DNA from: Haliea sp.
GTDB taxonomy: Bacteria > Pseudomonadota > Gammaproteobacteria > Pseudomonadales > Halieaceae
Direction: 5' to 3'
DNA length: 64,000 nt
NCBI GenBank assembly: GCA_016704305.1
Contig: JADJAL010000013.1
Location: forward strand, 70,560-134,559
The stretch's first letter is position 1. Each line of letters opens with the position of its first letter. Shown one piece after another: positions 10,816 through 20,236 of the stretch. The position numbers and the translations under genes are program-made. The notes beneath the pieces were generated by a model. The model searched no databases. It saw only the letters and a list, made by a program, of their open reading frames with translations, and had not been told where the DNA came from.

Positions 10816-12330
10816 ATGCACACACAATCAGTTGCCCAACTCATAGCCGGGCTACGTGAACGTCAATTTTCCAGCGTCGAGGTGACACGTACCTATCTCG
10901 ATCGCATCGCTGCGCTGGATAGCCAGTACAACAGCTTTATCAGCGTGGACGAAACAGCCGCCATGGCCGCTGCGGCACAGGCCGATGCGCGCATCGCCGC
11001 TGGCAATGCGGCCGCGCTGACCGGGATTCCCATCGCCCACAAGGATATCTTTTGCACCGATGGCCTGCGCACCAGCTGCGGCTCGCGCATGCTGGACAAT
11101 TTCGTCCCGCCCTACGACGGCACCGTGATTCAGCACTTCAAAGCAGCCGGCGCGGTGTTGCTGGGTAAAACCAATATGGACGAGTTTGCGATGGGCTCAT
11201 CCAATGAAAGCAGCTTTTACGGCCCGGTGCGCAATCCGTGGGATACACGCCTGGTGCCCGGCGGCTCCTCCGGTGGCTCGGCCGCCGCCGTGGCCGCGCT
11301 GCTGGCCCCCGCCGCCACCGGCACCGACACCGGTGGCTCGATTCGCCAGCCCGCCGCGTTCTGCGGCATCACTGGCCTGAAGCCGACCTACGGCCGTGTA
11401 TCGCGCCTGGGCATGGTGGCGTTTGCGTCCAGCCTGGACCAGGCGGGGCCGATGGCGCACAGCGCGCAGGACTGCGCGCTGCTACTCAATGCGATGGCCG
11501 GACACGATCCGCTGGATTCCACCTCATCCACCACCAGCACCGAGGACTACTGCCAGAACCTGGGCAACAGCCTGGCGGGGCTGCGCATCGGCCTGCCCCG
11601 CGAATACTTCGGCGAAGGCCTGGACAGCGCCACCGGCGCGTGCATCGACAGCGCGCTGAAAGAACTCGAAGCACAGGGCGCCACGCTGGTGCCGGTGTCG
11701 CTGCCGCACAGCGCGCTGACGATTCCCACCTACTACATCATCGCGCCCGCGGAGGCCTCCACCAACCTGTCGCGCTTCGATGGCGTGCGCTACGGCTACC
11801 GTTGTGACAAGCCCGTCGACCTGCACGACCTGTACACGCGCACACGTCAGGAGGGCTTCGGCGACGAGGTCAAACGGCGCATCCTGGTAGGCACTTATGC
11901 GCTGTCCGCTGGCTACTACGATGCGTATTACAAGAAAGCCCAGCAGATTCGCCGCCTGATCAAACAGGACTTCATGGACTGCTTTGCGCAGGTCGATGTC
12001 ATCGCCGGCCCCACCACGCCCGGCCCCGCCTTCGCACTCGGTGCAAAGAGCAACGACCCGATTGCGATGTACCTGGAAGATGTCTACACGCTCGCGGTGA
12101 ACCTCGCCGGCCTGCCCGGCATGTCAGTACCGGCAGGCTTTGTCGATGGCAAACCCGTGGGGCTGCAGCTGATCGGCCGTCACTTCGACGAGGCGCGCCT
12201 GCTCAATGTGGCGCACCGCTTGCAACAGGCGACCGACTGGCACTTGCGGCGGCCGGAATCCGCCACGCTAGCCACCGGAGCTTCCAGCAACGCATCCGCT
12301 AAAGGATCTGCCACGGGAGAGCAAGCCTGA
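10816..12330 (+). CDS. gatA: Asp-tRNA(Asn)/Glu-tRNA(Gln) amidotransferase subunit GatA
   Basis: 504 aa amidase-signature enzyme that releases ammonia from glutamine and passes it to GatB. The Ser-cisSer-Lys triad is present: Lys76 in AHKD, Ser151 in the GGSSGGSA signature, and Ser175 in DTGGSIRQP. The last 20 residues are low-complexity Ala/Ser/Thr, slightly longer than usual. The stop overlaps the gatB ATG at 12330 by one base (TGATG). Confidence 0.97.
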   Translation: MHTQSVAQLIAGLRERQFSSVEVTRTYLDRIAALDSQYNSFISVDETAAMAAAAQADARIAAGNAAALTGIPIAHKDIFCTDGLRTSCGSRMLDNFVPPYDGTVIQHFKAAGAVLLGKTNMDEFAMGSSNESSFYGPVRNPWDTRLVPGGSSGGSAAAVAALLAPAATGTDTGGSIRQPAAFCGITGLKPTYGRVSRLGMVAFASSLDQAGPMAHSAQDCALLLNAMAGHDPLDSTSSTTSTEDYCQNLGNSLAGLRIGLPREYFGEGLDSATGACIDSALKELEAQGATLVPVSLPHSALTIPTYYIIAPAEASTNLSRFDGVRYGYRCDKPVDLHDLYTRTRQEGFGDEVKRRILVGTYALSAGYYDAYYKKAQQIRRLIKQDFMDCFAQVDVIAGPTTPGPAFALGAKSNDPIAMYLEDVYTLAVNLAGLPGMSVPAGFVDGKPVGLQLIGRHFDEARLLNVAHRLQQATDWHLRRPESATLATGASSNASAKGSATGEQA

Positions 12331-13771
12331 TGCGATGGGAACCTGTCATCGGCCTCGAAGTACACCTGCAGTTGGCCACGCAATCCAAGATATTCTCCGG
12401 CTCGCCCACCACCTTTGGCGCCGAACCCAACACGCAGGCGAGCGCGGTCGACCTGGCCATGCCGGGCATGCTGCCCGTCCTCAATGAGCAGGCCGTGTGT
12501 TTCGCCGTGCGCTTCGGCCTCGGCATCGGCGCCGAGGTTGCCAAGCGCTCGGTGTTCGACCGCAAAAACTATTTCTACCCCGACCTGCCCAAGGGCTACC
12601 AGATCAGCCAGTTCGAGGCGCCTATCGTCGGCAAGGGCAGCTTTGAGATCCTGATGGAGGATGGCAGCAGTCGCCGCATCGGCATCACGCGCGCGCACCT
12701 CGAAGAGGATGCCGGAAAATCCCTGCACGAGGATTTTCACGGCCAGAGCGGCATCGACCTCAACCGCGCCGGCACGCCGCTGCTGGAAATCGTGTCGGAG
12801 CCGGAGATTCGCAGCGCCGCTGAGGCCGTGGCGTATCTCAAGGCGCTGCACAGCCTGGTGACGTACCTGGGCATCTCCGACGGCAACATGGCGGAAGGCT
12901 CCATGCGCTGCGACGTGAACATTTCGCTGCGCCCTGCCGGTTCCGACACACCGGCACGCGCGCGGAGATCAAGAACGTCAACTCTTTCCGCTTTGTGGAG
13001 AAAGCGATTCGCCACGAGATTGAACGCCAGTCCGACATTCTCGATGACGGCGGCAAGGTCGCGCAGGAAACACGCCTGTACGATGCAGACCGCGACGAGA
13101 CGCGCCCGATGCGCAGCAAGGAAGTCGCCAATGACTACCGCTACTTTCCCGAACCCGACCTGCTGCCGGTGGTTATCGACGACGCTTACATCGAGGCCAT
13201 CCGCGCTGCGCTGCCCGAACTGCCCGCCGCCAAACGCATTCGCTTCACGCTGCAGTACGGCCTGAGCCAATACGACGCCAGTGTACTGACGGACAGCCGC
13301 GCGCTGGCCGAGTATTTCGAGTTGGTGGTCGCCGAGTGCGGCGACGCGAAGATCGCCGCCAACTGGGTGCAGGTGGAACTGCTCGGACAGCTCAATCGGG
13401 ATGAGCGCGGCATAGAAGACTGCCCGGTATCCGCTGCCGACCTCGGAGCGTTGATTCGCCGCATCCTGGACAACAGCATCTCCGGCAAGATCGCCAAGCA
13501 GGTGTTCGAAGCGATGTGGCAGGGCGAGGGCAGTGCCGATGCCATTATCGCGGCAAAAGGTTTGCAACAAGTGAGCGACACGGGCGCGCTGGAGGCCATT
13601 GTCGATGACGTGCTGGGCGCGAACGCGGCGCAGGTGCAACAATACCTCGACGCGGATGACGCAAAACGCAAGAAACTGGTGGGCTTTTTCGTCGGCCAGG
13701 TAATGAAACTATCCAAGGGCCAGGCAAATCCGCAAATGGTCAATGATTTGCTGGCGAAGAAGCTGGTATAG
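12330..13771 (+). CDS. gatB: Asp-tRNA(Asn)/Glu-tRNA(Gln) amidotransferase subunit GatB, one frameshift
   Basis: The catalytic kinase-like subunit that phosphorylates the misacylated tRNA and transfers the amide. The N-terminal part (EPVIGLEVHLQL, the GKSLHEDF region and MRCDVNISLRP) and the C-terminal part (IKNVNSFRFVEKAI onward, then the YqeY-like helical tail) lie in different frames. The switch is at about 12953-12955, where the expected Gly-Thr-Arg-Ala-Glu-Ile-Lys would need one more G in the CCGG run. As repaired it has about 480 residues, normal for GatB. The protein is normally essential in bacteria that use this pathway, so a base-calling error is likelier than a null allele. Confidence 0.93.
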
Positions 13772-13784
13772 GGGAAGCAGCCGT

Positions 13785-14075
13785 ATGCGCAAGGACAAGG
13801 AAAAGGTCATCGATGAAGTCTGGACCGAAGACCATATCAAGAGCTATCTCAATGTGCGCTCACACGACGGCACGGCCGAGGACTACCACATGCTGATCAA
13901 GGCCTACCAGAGCATGAAGGCCGAGGATTTTGAATTGTTCGTGGATTTTTTCTGCACGGAAGGGCGGGACCTGAACGCCATTGGCAAGGATGGACGCACG
14001 GTATTAGCGGTCATCGCTACGCATCGGCACGGGGCTCCGTACGCGGATATTTTGAAGGCGGCCGGAGCCCGCTAG
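13785..14075 (+). CDS. PA4642-family conserved small protein
   Basis: 96 aa, acidic and charged, resembling the PA4642 family of uncharacterised proteins of Pseudomonas and relatives (the KDKEKVIDEVWTEDHIKSYL start is typical). No catalytic motif, membrane segment or signal peptide is visible. The ATG at 13785 lies 13 bases after the gatB stop, with a purine-rich GGGGAAG upstream, so it may be co-transcribed with gatCAB. Function unknown. Confidence 0.75.
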   Translation: MRKDKEKVIDEVWTEDHIKSYLNVRSHDGTAEDYHMLIKAYQSMKAEDFELFVDFFCTEGRDLNAIGKDGRTVLAVIATHRHGAPYADILKAAGAR

Positions 14076-14137
14076 ACGCGCTGGACGCAAGCCGCAAAGG
14101 CTCCGCGACACTCGCTGAGCGACGGTATTATGAGCGT

Positions 14138-15297
14138 ATGAATAGTGGCAATCGGGGTGGCATCAAGCGCTTTCTGTTCGCTGCCTTGCATAAGCAGTAT
14201 CGGCTTTCGTCCCTCCTGCTACTGCGGCCTGCGCCGAACATAGCGACAGTTCACGCGACAATCAGAACCAGCAAGACACCCCCTCTGGATTGGCTGGCGC
14301 GGCCCGCGAAGCAGAATTGCAGGTCGGCGTCGCATTTGACGTAGGAGACCATGCCTCCAAGGAACAAATGCAGGTTGCGTCCCGTGAGTTCACGTCCGTT
14401 ACGCCAGAAAACAGCATGAAATGGCGAAGCCTTGCGCCCGCTCCCGATGAATACGATTTTAGCGGCGCTGACCAACTGGTGGACTTTGCCCTTGCCAATG
14501 GCCAGCGCCTGCGTGGTCACACGCTGTTCTGGCATCGATTGAACGGATTACCTTCCTGGCTTCACGCCGAGCTTGATGCCGCCAGTGACCCGGCTGCGCG
14601 CCTGCGTGAGTTAATGGCGGATCACACCGCCACGGTTGTCGGTCGCTATGCGGGGCGGATAGCGCAGTGGGACGTGATCAACGAGCCCCTCGGTATTGCA
14701 AGCGGGGACTTTGATCGCGAGAATATTTTTTATCAGCTGCTGGGCGAGGAATACCTGGACCTGGCGCTGCTGCATGCACACGCTGCCGATCCGTCCGCGG
14801 AACTTTTCATCAATGAGACGTTTACCGAGTTCCAGCCCCAGAAGTTTGACGCGTTGATCGCACTCGCGCAGCGGGTGCTGGCAAGGGGCGCGCCGCTGCA
14901 CGGGATTGGCCTGCAGGGTCATTTCTTCCTGCGCGCTCCGGATGAAGCGGTCCTGCGCGACCAATTGCGGCGCATCGCCGCACTCGGGCTCAAGGCAGAG
15001 ATTACTGAACTGGATATACCCCTGCCGCTGTTTGACACGACGCCTGATCCCCTGGCGGCGCAGGCCCAGGCGTATGCCGATGTGTTCAATGCGTGCCTGG
15101 CTGTCCCGCTGTGCAGCGGGATCACGGTCTGGGGCGTCGATGATGCGCACACATGGCTGGACAGCTTTGTGATCACCGCCGGCAACGCGCCAAACCGACC
15201 GTTGTTGTTCGATGGGCAACTACAGGCCAAGCCGGCCTATCACGCGGTTGTTGATGCGTTGCTGGATGCGGTACCTTGGCGCATCGTGAGCAACTGA
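14138..15297 (+). CDS. GH10 endo-1,4-beta-xylanase, predicted lipoprotein, frameshift in the signal peptide
   Basis: Glycoside hydrolase family 10. Counted from the in-frame TTG at 14290, the acid/base is Glu132 in WDVINEP and the nucleophile Glu240 in EITELD; TPENSMKW and GHTLFWH are also canonical. The catalytic domain alone has no export signal. The other frame from the ATG at 14138 encodes a basic N-terminus and hydrophobic core (RLSSLLLL), and inserting one base near 14224-14226 joins it to AACAEHSDSS, giving a clean LLLLAAC lipobox. The repaired product is about 386 residues, anchored in the envelope and cutting xylan. Not in an obvious operon, but creA follows by 13 bases. Confidence 0.85.
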
Positions 15298-15310
15298 CAG
15301 GGTAACCGGG

Positions 15311-15817
15311 TTGAATACTATGACGCTTCGCCTGCTGGTACTTTCTTTCCTATTGCTATCCTCTACTGCCTCGGCGGATGAGATCGGCAGCGTCGACACC
15401 AAATGGCGCGCGCTGTCACCGGACGATTCGATCACTCTGGATGTGTTCGATGACGAGAAAGTGAGCGGCGTCGCCTGCTATTTGAGTCGCGCACAAACGG
15501 GCGGCTACCGCGGCGCGATGGGTCTCGCCGAGGATTCGTCGGACGCGTCGCTGAATTGCCAGCAAGTGGGGCCGATTACGATACGCGAACCGTTCAAGAA
15601 GGGTGAGCCCGTGTTCAGCGAACGGCGCTCGCTGATATTCAAAAGCATGAAAGTGCTGCGCTTCTGCGATACCGACCGCAATGTCATCGTGTACCTGGTG
15701 TACAGCGATAAAATCATCGAAGGCTCACCCAAGAATTCAGTTTCGGCCGTCCCTATCGCGCATTGGGGCGGCACTGACACGACCCAGCCGTTGGCGCGAT
15801 GCGCTTACAAACCTTGA
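15311..15817 (+). CDS. creA: CreA family periplasmic protein
   Basis: 168 aa with an N-terminal signal peptide (LLVLSFLLLSSTASA) and the CreA domain: DEKVSGVACYLSRAQTGG, then SLIFKSMKVLRFCD, then a YLVYSDKIIEGSPKNSV segment. The family is widespread but its role is poorly known. The 'catabolite regulation' name comes from the E. coli cre locus. Conserved cysteines in the mature protein suggest a periplasmic disulfide. Confidence 0.9.
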   Translation: MNTMTLRLLVLSFLLLSSTASADEIGSVDTKWRALSPDDSITLDVFDDEKVSGVACYLSRAQTGGYRGAMGLAEDSSDASLNCQQVGPITIREPFKKGEPVFSERRSLIFKSMKVLRFCDTDRNVIVYLVYSDKIIEGSPKNSVSAVPIAHWGGTDTTQPLARCAYKP

Positions 15818-15924
15818 ACCAGAACCTGGGCATTCGAGAACAATTCGGGGCTGGCCCATAAACTATTGGTGCACTGTCACAATTGTCAGTGGTCGTTATT
15901 CGCGGTCTGTCCCTGAGCTTATGC

Positions 15925-16395
15925 TCAATGCAGTGAACGCCCACCCTCTGGCGACAGGTGTTCCGCATCGAGAAACAGGTAATTCAGTTGCAGGCATTCC
16001 TCCGCCAGCAGGCGCGTGCCGTCGAGTGTGTTGACCACGAACTCCGCGAACTGGTCCTCCGTGATGCGCGAACTGGTCAACATGGAGGCGCTGACGATTA
16101 ACTGCGGGGTGTTGTCGTCCACCACGTCCGGAAAGATCTTCAGCGTGGGATACTCCATGTTCAAGCGCCCCAGGTCAGCGGCCAGTGGCAGTAGCGCAGT
16201 GGGGCGAATCTCAAGCGCGGTGCTGAAGAACAGGATGCTGTCTTCCAGGTAGATGCGGCTGTTTACCGTGCCCTCCAGCGCGTGCAGTGCGCTGATATGC
16301 AGTCCGTCGCAATGGCCGCAGAGGTAATTCTCGACATGGATGTCTTCGAGCCAGCGCTCCAGCAGATCGCGGTCCGGGTGTTGCAGGTTCGTCAT
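15925..16395 (-). CDS. YbjN domain-containing protein
   Basis: About 156 residues from the ATG at 16395. The frame is open further upstream, but that part overlaps the smrA 3' end and lacks similarity. The body resembles the YbjN / type III secretion chaperone-like fold (alternating helices and strands, LEDSILFFSTALEIRPTALL). YbjN proteins have been linked to motility and stress regulation in E. coli; a specific role here cannot be inferred. It lies 17 bases downstream of smrA on the same strand. Confidence 0.7.
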   Translation of the reverse strand: MTNLQHPDRDLLERWLEDIHVENYLCGHCDGLHISALHALEGTVNSRIYLEDSILFFSTALEIRPTALLPLAADLGRLNMEYPTLKIFPDVVDDNTPQLIVSASMLTSSRITEDQFAEFVVNTLDGTRLLAEECLQLNYLFLDAEHLSPEGGRSLH

Positions 16396-16412
16396 GTATC
16401 TGGCCTCGTAAG

Positions 16413-17027
16413 TTATTTGGGGCTTATCCCCGTTTCCCGCCCCTTGGAAAACTTTTCGCGATTCTCGCGCTTTTTTTCCTCGCACTTTTTCAGCAGGACG
16501 TACGCCGCGCCCGTGCCGCCATCGCGCGGCTGTGCGCTGTGGAACGCCAGCACCGGTTCCAATTCGCGCAGCCAGTGATCGACACAGCCCTTCAGGATCG
16601 AGCTGCGCGCCTGCTCGGCCTTGCTCTCCCCTTTGCCGTGGATGACCAGGACACTGCGCAGGCCGAACTGATAGGACTCGGCAATGAACTCAAAAATCTC
16701 CTTGCGCGCAACCTCCGCGGTCATGCGGTGCAGATCCAACCTCGACTGGGCCTCGTAACGACCCTGCTTGAGTTTGCGGAACACGCCGTTCTGCACACCC
16801 GGGCGCTTGAATTCGAGCACGTACCAGGCATCCAGCGGCTCAATCCCGGCATGGCTCAACGGATTGGCGTCGCGCGCCGCCGCTTCCTGCGCCGCGCGCC
16901 TGCGGTGTTCAAGCGAGGGATCACTGTCGGTTCGCGGAATACGCCCGGGATCGATCCGCGGCTCGCGCTTCAGGCGCACCACATCGGACATCGCATCCGA
17001 AAAAACCTTGTCGCCCTCACTGCTCAT
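16413..17027 (-). CDS. smrA: Smr-domain DNA endonuclease (SmrA-like)
   Basis: About 204 residues from the ATG at 17027; an adjacent ATG at 17030 is equally possible. The C-terminal Smr domain shows LDLHRMT, the VIHGKG active-site loop and a GGTGAAYVLLKK end. Family members nick or cleave DNA or RNA; SmrA of E. coli is an endonuclease. The N-terminal half is charged and probably disordered. It precedes the YbjN-like gene. Confidence 0.85.
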   Translation of the reverse strand: MSSEGDKVFSDAMSDVVRLKREPRIDPGRIPRTDSDPSLEHRRRAAQEAAARDANPLSHAGIEPLDAWYVLEFKRPGVQNGVFRKLKQGRYEAQSRLDLHRMTAEVARKEIFEFIAESYQFGLRSVLVIHGKGESKAEQARSSILKGCVDHWLRELEPVLAFHSAQPRDGGTGAAYVLLKKCEEKKRENREKFSKGRETGISPK

Positions 17028-17079
17028 CATTCCCCACGCCTGCCGCAGTCCGGTAGTATAACGCCTGGCACCGCAAAAT

Positions 17080-17328
17080 ATGGCAGATCTATCCATGGCA
17101 CACGATGGCACACCTATGAGCGATTCCAGGCCCGCAGCAGCGATCTGCCCGTTGTGCGGCAACGACAATCAATGTGCGATCGCGGCGGGAAAATCCGGCG
17201 AGAGCTGCTGGTGCCAGACGGTGACCATCAGCCCTGAGGCCCGAGCGAAGGCGGCGGATACTGCCACGGAACGCTGCCTGTGTCCCGCCTGCGGCCAACC
17301 CACCGGCGGGGTGCAGAATGCGGGGTAA
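17080..17328 (+). CDS. Small cysteine-rich CWC family protein
   Basis: Up to 82 residues. The spacing CPLCGNDNQC...CWC...CLCPACG matches the cysteine-rich CWC family, a probable metal-binding fold of unknown function. Methionines at 17080, 17095 and 17116 are all possible starts, and none has a good ribosome-binding site; the motif begins after the third. Its end overlaps the cysZ start by 11 bases. Confidence 0.65.
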   Translation: MADLSMAHDGTPMSDSRPAAAICPLCGNDNQCAIAAGKSGESCWCQTVTISPEARAKAADTATERCLCPACGQPTGGVQNAG

Positions 17329-18040
17329 TCTCGCGCGCGGCGCCAGCTACCTGACGCGGGGCGCCGGATTGCTGAAGCACCCTTCGCTGCGCGCGTTTGT
17401 CGTCGTGCCACTGGTGCTCAACATCCTGATCTTCGGCGCCCTGCTCGCGCTGGGCTTCAGCTACCTCAGCGATTTGATGGATTCGATGTTATCCGGCATT
17501 CCCGCCTGGCTGGAGTTCATCAAATGGATTCTGTGGCCGCTTATCGTTATCACCGTGAGCCTGATAGCGGGCTATTTCTTTACCTCCGTGGCGCTGATTA
17601 TCGCCTCGCCCTTCAACGCCCTGCTGGCGGAGAAGGCGGAGGAGTTGATTACCGGCAGGCCTGTCAACTCGCTGGAGGGATTCAGTGCTGCGCTGGCATC
17701 CATACCCCGAAGCGTGCTGCGTGAGCTGGTCAAGCTGCTGTACTACATCCCGATGGCGTTGTTGGTGCTGCTACTGTCGTTTATTCCCGGTGTCGGTGCC
17801 GTCGCCTGGCTGCTGCTGGGCGCCTGGATGATGAGCATACAGTTCGTCGACTACCCGATGGACAATCACCAGCTGAGTTTTTCTGAGGTTAAAAGAGCGG
17901 TGCGTTCGCGCAGGTTGAGCAGCCTGGGCTTTGGCGGCCTGGTGGCATTGTGCACCGCGATTCCGTTGGTCAACTTTTTTGTGGTGCCCGCCGCAGTGGT
18001 GGGCGCCACGCTGTTGTGGTGCGAGGAATTACAGCAATAG
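17318..18040 (+). CDS. cysZ: CysZ / EI24 family sulfate permease-like membrane protein
   Basis: 240 aa with about four long membrane helices and the family motifs SPFNALLAEK and the helix-breaking FVDYPMDNH. CysZ is a proton-coupled sulfate uptake channel in E. coli. No other sulfur gene is adjacent, so the substrate is inferred from family only. The C-terminus overlaps the convergent rhlB 3' end by 12 bases. Confidence 0.85.
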   Translation: MRGNLARGASYLTRGAGLLKHPSLRAFVVVPLVLNILIFGALLALGFSYLSDLMDSMLSGIPAWLEFIKWILWPLIVITVSLIAGYFFTSVALIIASPFNALLAEKAEELITGRPVNSLEGFSAALASIPRSVLRELVKLLYYIPMALLVLLLSFIPGVGAVAWLLLGAWMMSIQFVDYPMDNHQLSFSEVKRAVRSRRLSSLGFGGLVALCTAIPLVNFFVVPAAVVGATLLWCEELQQ

Positions 18041-19453
18041 TTCCGCAGGCGGGTGCGTACACTCCAGCTTCGTACCCAGCAATTTCTCCAGGTCCGGCAA
18101 CAGGAACGCGTCATCTTCGCTGGCGAAGCTGATGGAAACCCCAGTCGCGCCCGCGCGCCCGGTGCGACCGATGCGGTGCACGTAATCCTCGGGGTCTTCC
18201 GGCAGGTTGTAGTTCACCACGTGGCTCACGCCATCGACATGGATACCGCGCCCGGCGACGTCCGTGGCAACCAGCACCTTGATCTCTCCCAGCTTGAACT
18301 GCTCTAGCGTGCGCGTGCGTTTGGCCTGGGGAATCTCACCGGACAGGATGCCGGCGGAGACACCGGATTTTCGCAGGCGTTCATGCAGGCGACGCACCTG
18401 GTCGCGCCGGTTGGCAAACACGATCACACAGCTACAGCCTTCACTGCGCAACAGGTTGTTGAGCACCTTGTAGCGCTGTTCACTGACCAGGTAGATTTTC
18501 TGGTCAACGGAACTGGTGGCCACGCTGGCCGGTTCAATATCCACGGTAATTGGTTGGTACGTCCACTGCTGGGACAGGTTGATGATGTCCTGGGTGAAGG
18601 TGGCGGAGAACAACAGCGTCTGGCGGTTTTCCTTGGGCGGGGTTTCACGCACGATACGTTTGACCTGTGGGATAAAACCCATGTCCAGCATGCGGTCGGC
18701 TTCATCCAGCACGAGGATTTCCACGTGATCGAGGAAAAGGTCGCGACGTCCCATGAAATCCAGCAGACGGCCGGGAGTCGCCACCACCAGGTCCACCACC
18801 GTGGATTGCAATCGGTTCAGCTGCTTCTGGTAATCCATACCACCGATGAGGGTCGCGACCTGCAGGCCTGTGTGCTGCGCCAGTTGCTCGGCGTCGGCGG
18901 CGATCTGCATCACCAACTCACGGGTGGGGGCGATCACCAGCGCGCGCGGTTCGCCCACGAAGCGTTCGCCCTGCGGGGGATTACACAACTGGTCATTGAA
19001 AATGGTGATGAGGAACGCAGCCGTCTTGCCGGTACCGGTCTGGGCCTTGCCGATGGCATCATGTCCCTGCAGGGTATGCGGGAGGATGGCGCCCTGGATG
19101 GGTGAACAATAGTGAAAGCCCAGATCGGCGATGCCGTGCATCAGCTCGTCGCGCAGGCCCAGATCGTGAAACCGCGTTTCTCCCTCCTTGGGCGCCACCT
19201 TGAATTCATCCAGTGACCACGGTGCTGCGGTGCTCTCACGTTTGCGCGATCGACGCCGCTTGCTGCCCTTCTCCTCCGACGGGGATGGCGCCTGCGCATC
19301 GTCGCGCGGCTTTTCTGCCGGCGCTGCGTGCTCCGCGGCCGGCTTGTGTGACGGCTCGTGGCGCGGCGGTTGTGCGTGACCCGATGCGGCTACACCGGGA
19401 CTACGGTCAGCTACGCGTTTGCCCGAGAGGCGATTGACTAAACCCTTGATCAA
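18029..19453 (-). CDS. rhlB: ATP-dependent RNA helicase RhlB
   Basis: 474 aa DEAD-box helicase. An N-terminal basic, low-complexity extension of about 90 residues precedes a core with AQTGTGKT (Walker A), PTRELVMQI, VLDEADRMLDMGF (DEAD), LFSAT, VATDVAGRGIHV and HRIGRTGRAG. The FHYCSPIQ Q-motif fits RhlB, the degradosome helicase. The long charged N-terminus is unlike E. coli RhlB but common in marine and pseudomonad relatives. Confidence 0.92.
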   Translation of the reverse strand: MIKGLVNRLSGKRVADRSPGVAASGHAQPPRHEPSHKPAAEHAAPAEKPRDDAQAPSPSEEKGSKRRRSRKRESTAAPWSLDEFKVAPKEGETRFHDLGLRDELMHGIADLGFHYCSPIQGAILPHTLQGHDAIGKAQTGTGKTAAFLITIFNDQLCNPPQGERFVGEPRALVIAPTRELVMQIAADAEQLAQHTGLQVATLIGGMDYQKQLNRLQSTVVDLVVATPGRLLDFMGRRDLFLDHVEILVLDEADRMLDMGFIPQVKRIVRETPPKENRQTLLFSATFTQDIINLSQQWTYQPITVDIEPASVATSSVDQKIYLVSEQRYKVLNNLLRSEGCSCVIVFANRRDQVRRLHERLRKSGVSAGILSGEIPQAKRTRTLEQFKLGEIKVLVATDVAGRGIHVDGVSHVVNYNLPEDPEDYVHRIGRTGRAGATGVSISFASEDDAFLLPDLEKLLGTKLECTHPPAELLL

Positions 19454-19538
19454 TTCAAATTACCCTGTGCGCGCCCAAAAAACGCGCTAGTCTACCACTT
19501 CCGGGGATTAAAAGTGGAGACTATCGGCGAGCGGGTGC

Positions 19539-20135
19539 TCAGGCCTTCGGCGGCCACAGCTTGGCGAGATAATAGTCCACGCTGGTAAACCGACCACCGC
19601 CAGTGAACAGCAGGCTGACCAGCATCAACAGATAGGTCACGCCAAACTCGATGCCGTTGTTGAGGATCACAAAGCCGCCCTGTTCCGTGAGCCAGGCGTA
19701 GTCACCGTGCTCACGCAGTATGCCCCGGGCCGCATCCAATCGTATGGCGACCTCTTGCGCACTCGAGTCGGCGATGGCGGCCCAGCCGTTACCCCAGTGC
19801 ACGGCGAATATGGCGACCAGCATCGTGATTATCAGCGGTATGGATATCCAGCGCGTGGCCAACCCCAGCAATAGCAACAGCGCACCGATCGCCTCGGTGT
19901 AGGCTGCCAGATGCGCCAACAGGACGGGGAAAGGCAATCCCAACCCCCAGTCGGGGTTGCCGAACCATTCTATGGTGTTTTCCATGCCGGCGATTTTTTG
20001 CGTGCCGGCCATCCAGAATACCGGCACCAGGAAGAGCCGCAAAGCCAGTGGTGCGAGGCCGTCCAGATACTTCAGGCGCGAAAAAATAGCGTTGTGTATG
20101 ATGTAGTACTTCTGCGCTAGCGTATCCATCGGCAT
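19539..20135 (-). CDS. DoxX family membrane protein
   Basis: 198 aa with four or five hydrophobic helices. RLFLVPVFWMAGTQKI and the AYTEAIGALLLLLGLATR segment are typical of DoxX. A second ATG at 20129 has better spacing to a GAGAGA, so the true protein may be two residues shorter. DoxX proteins are poorly characterised and in some bacteria are linked to redox or oxidative-stress complexes. It stands alone, convergent with rhlB's upstream side and divergent from the MATE gene. Confidence 0.8.
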   Translation of the reverse strand: MPMDTLAQKYYIIHNAIFSRLKYLDGLAPLALRLFLVPVFWMAGTQKIAGMENTIEWFGNPDWGLGLPFPVLLAHLAAYTEAIGALLLLLGLATRWISIPLIITMLVAIFAVHWGNGWAAIADSSAQEVAIRLDAARGILREHGDYAWLTEQGGFVILNNGIEFGVTYLLMLVSLLFTGGGRFTSVDYYLAKLWPPKA

Positions 20136-20236
20136 TCTCTCTTGGTCGGGTTACCCGGTGTGACAACACGACTATTAAAAAGGTTTCGCGACGGCCAGTC
20201 CACGCGACACCTGCGCCCCGCAACGGACTGACCTGT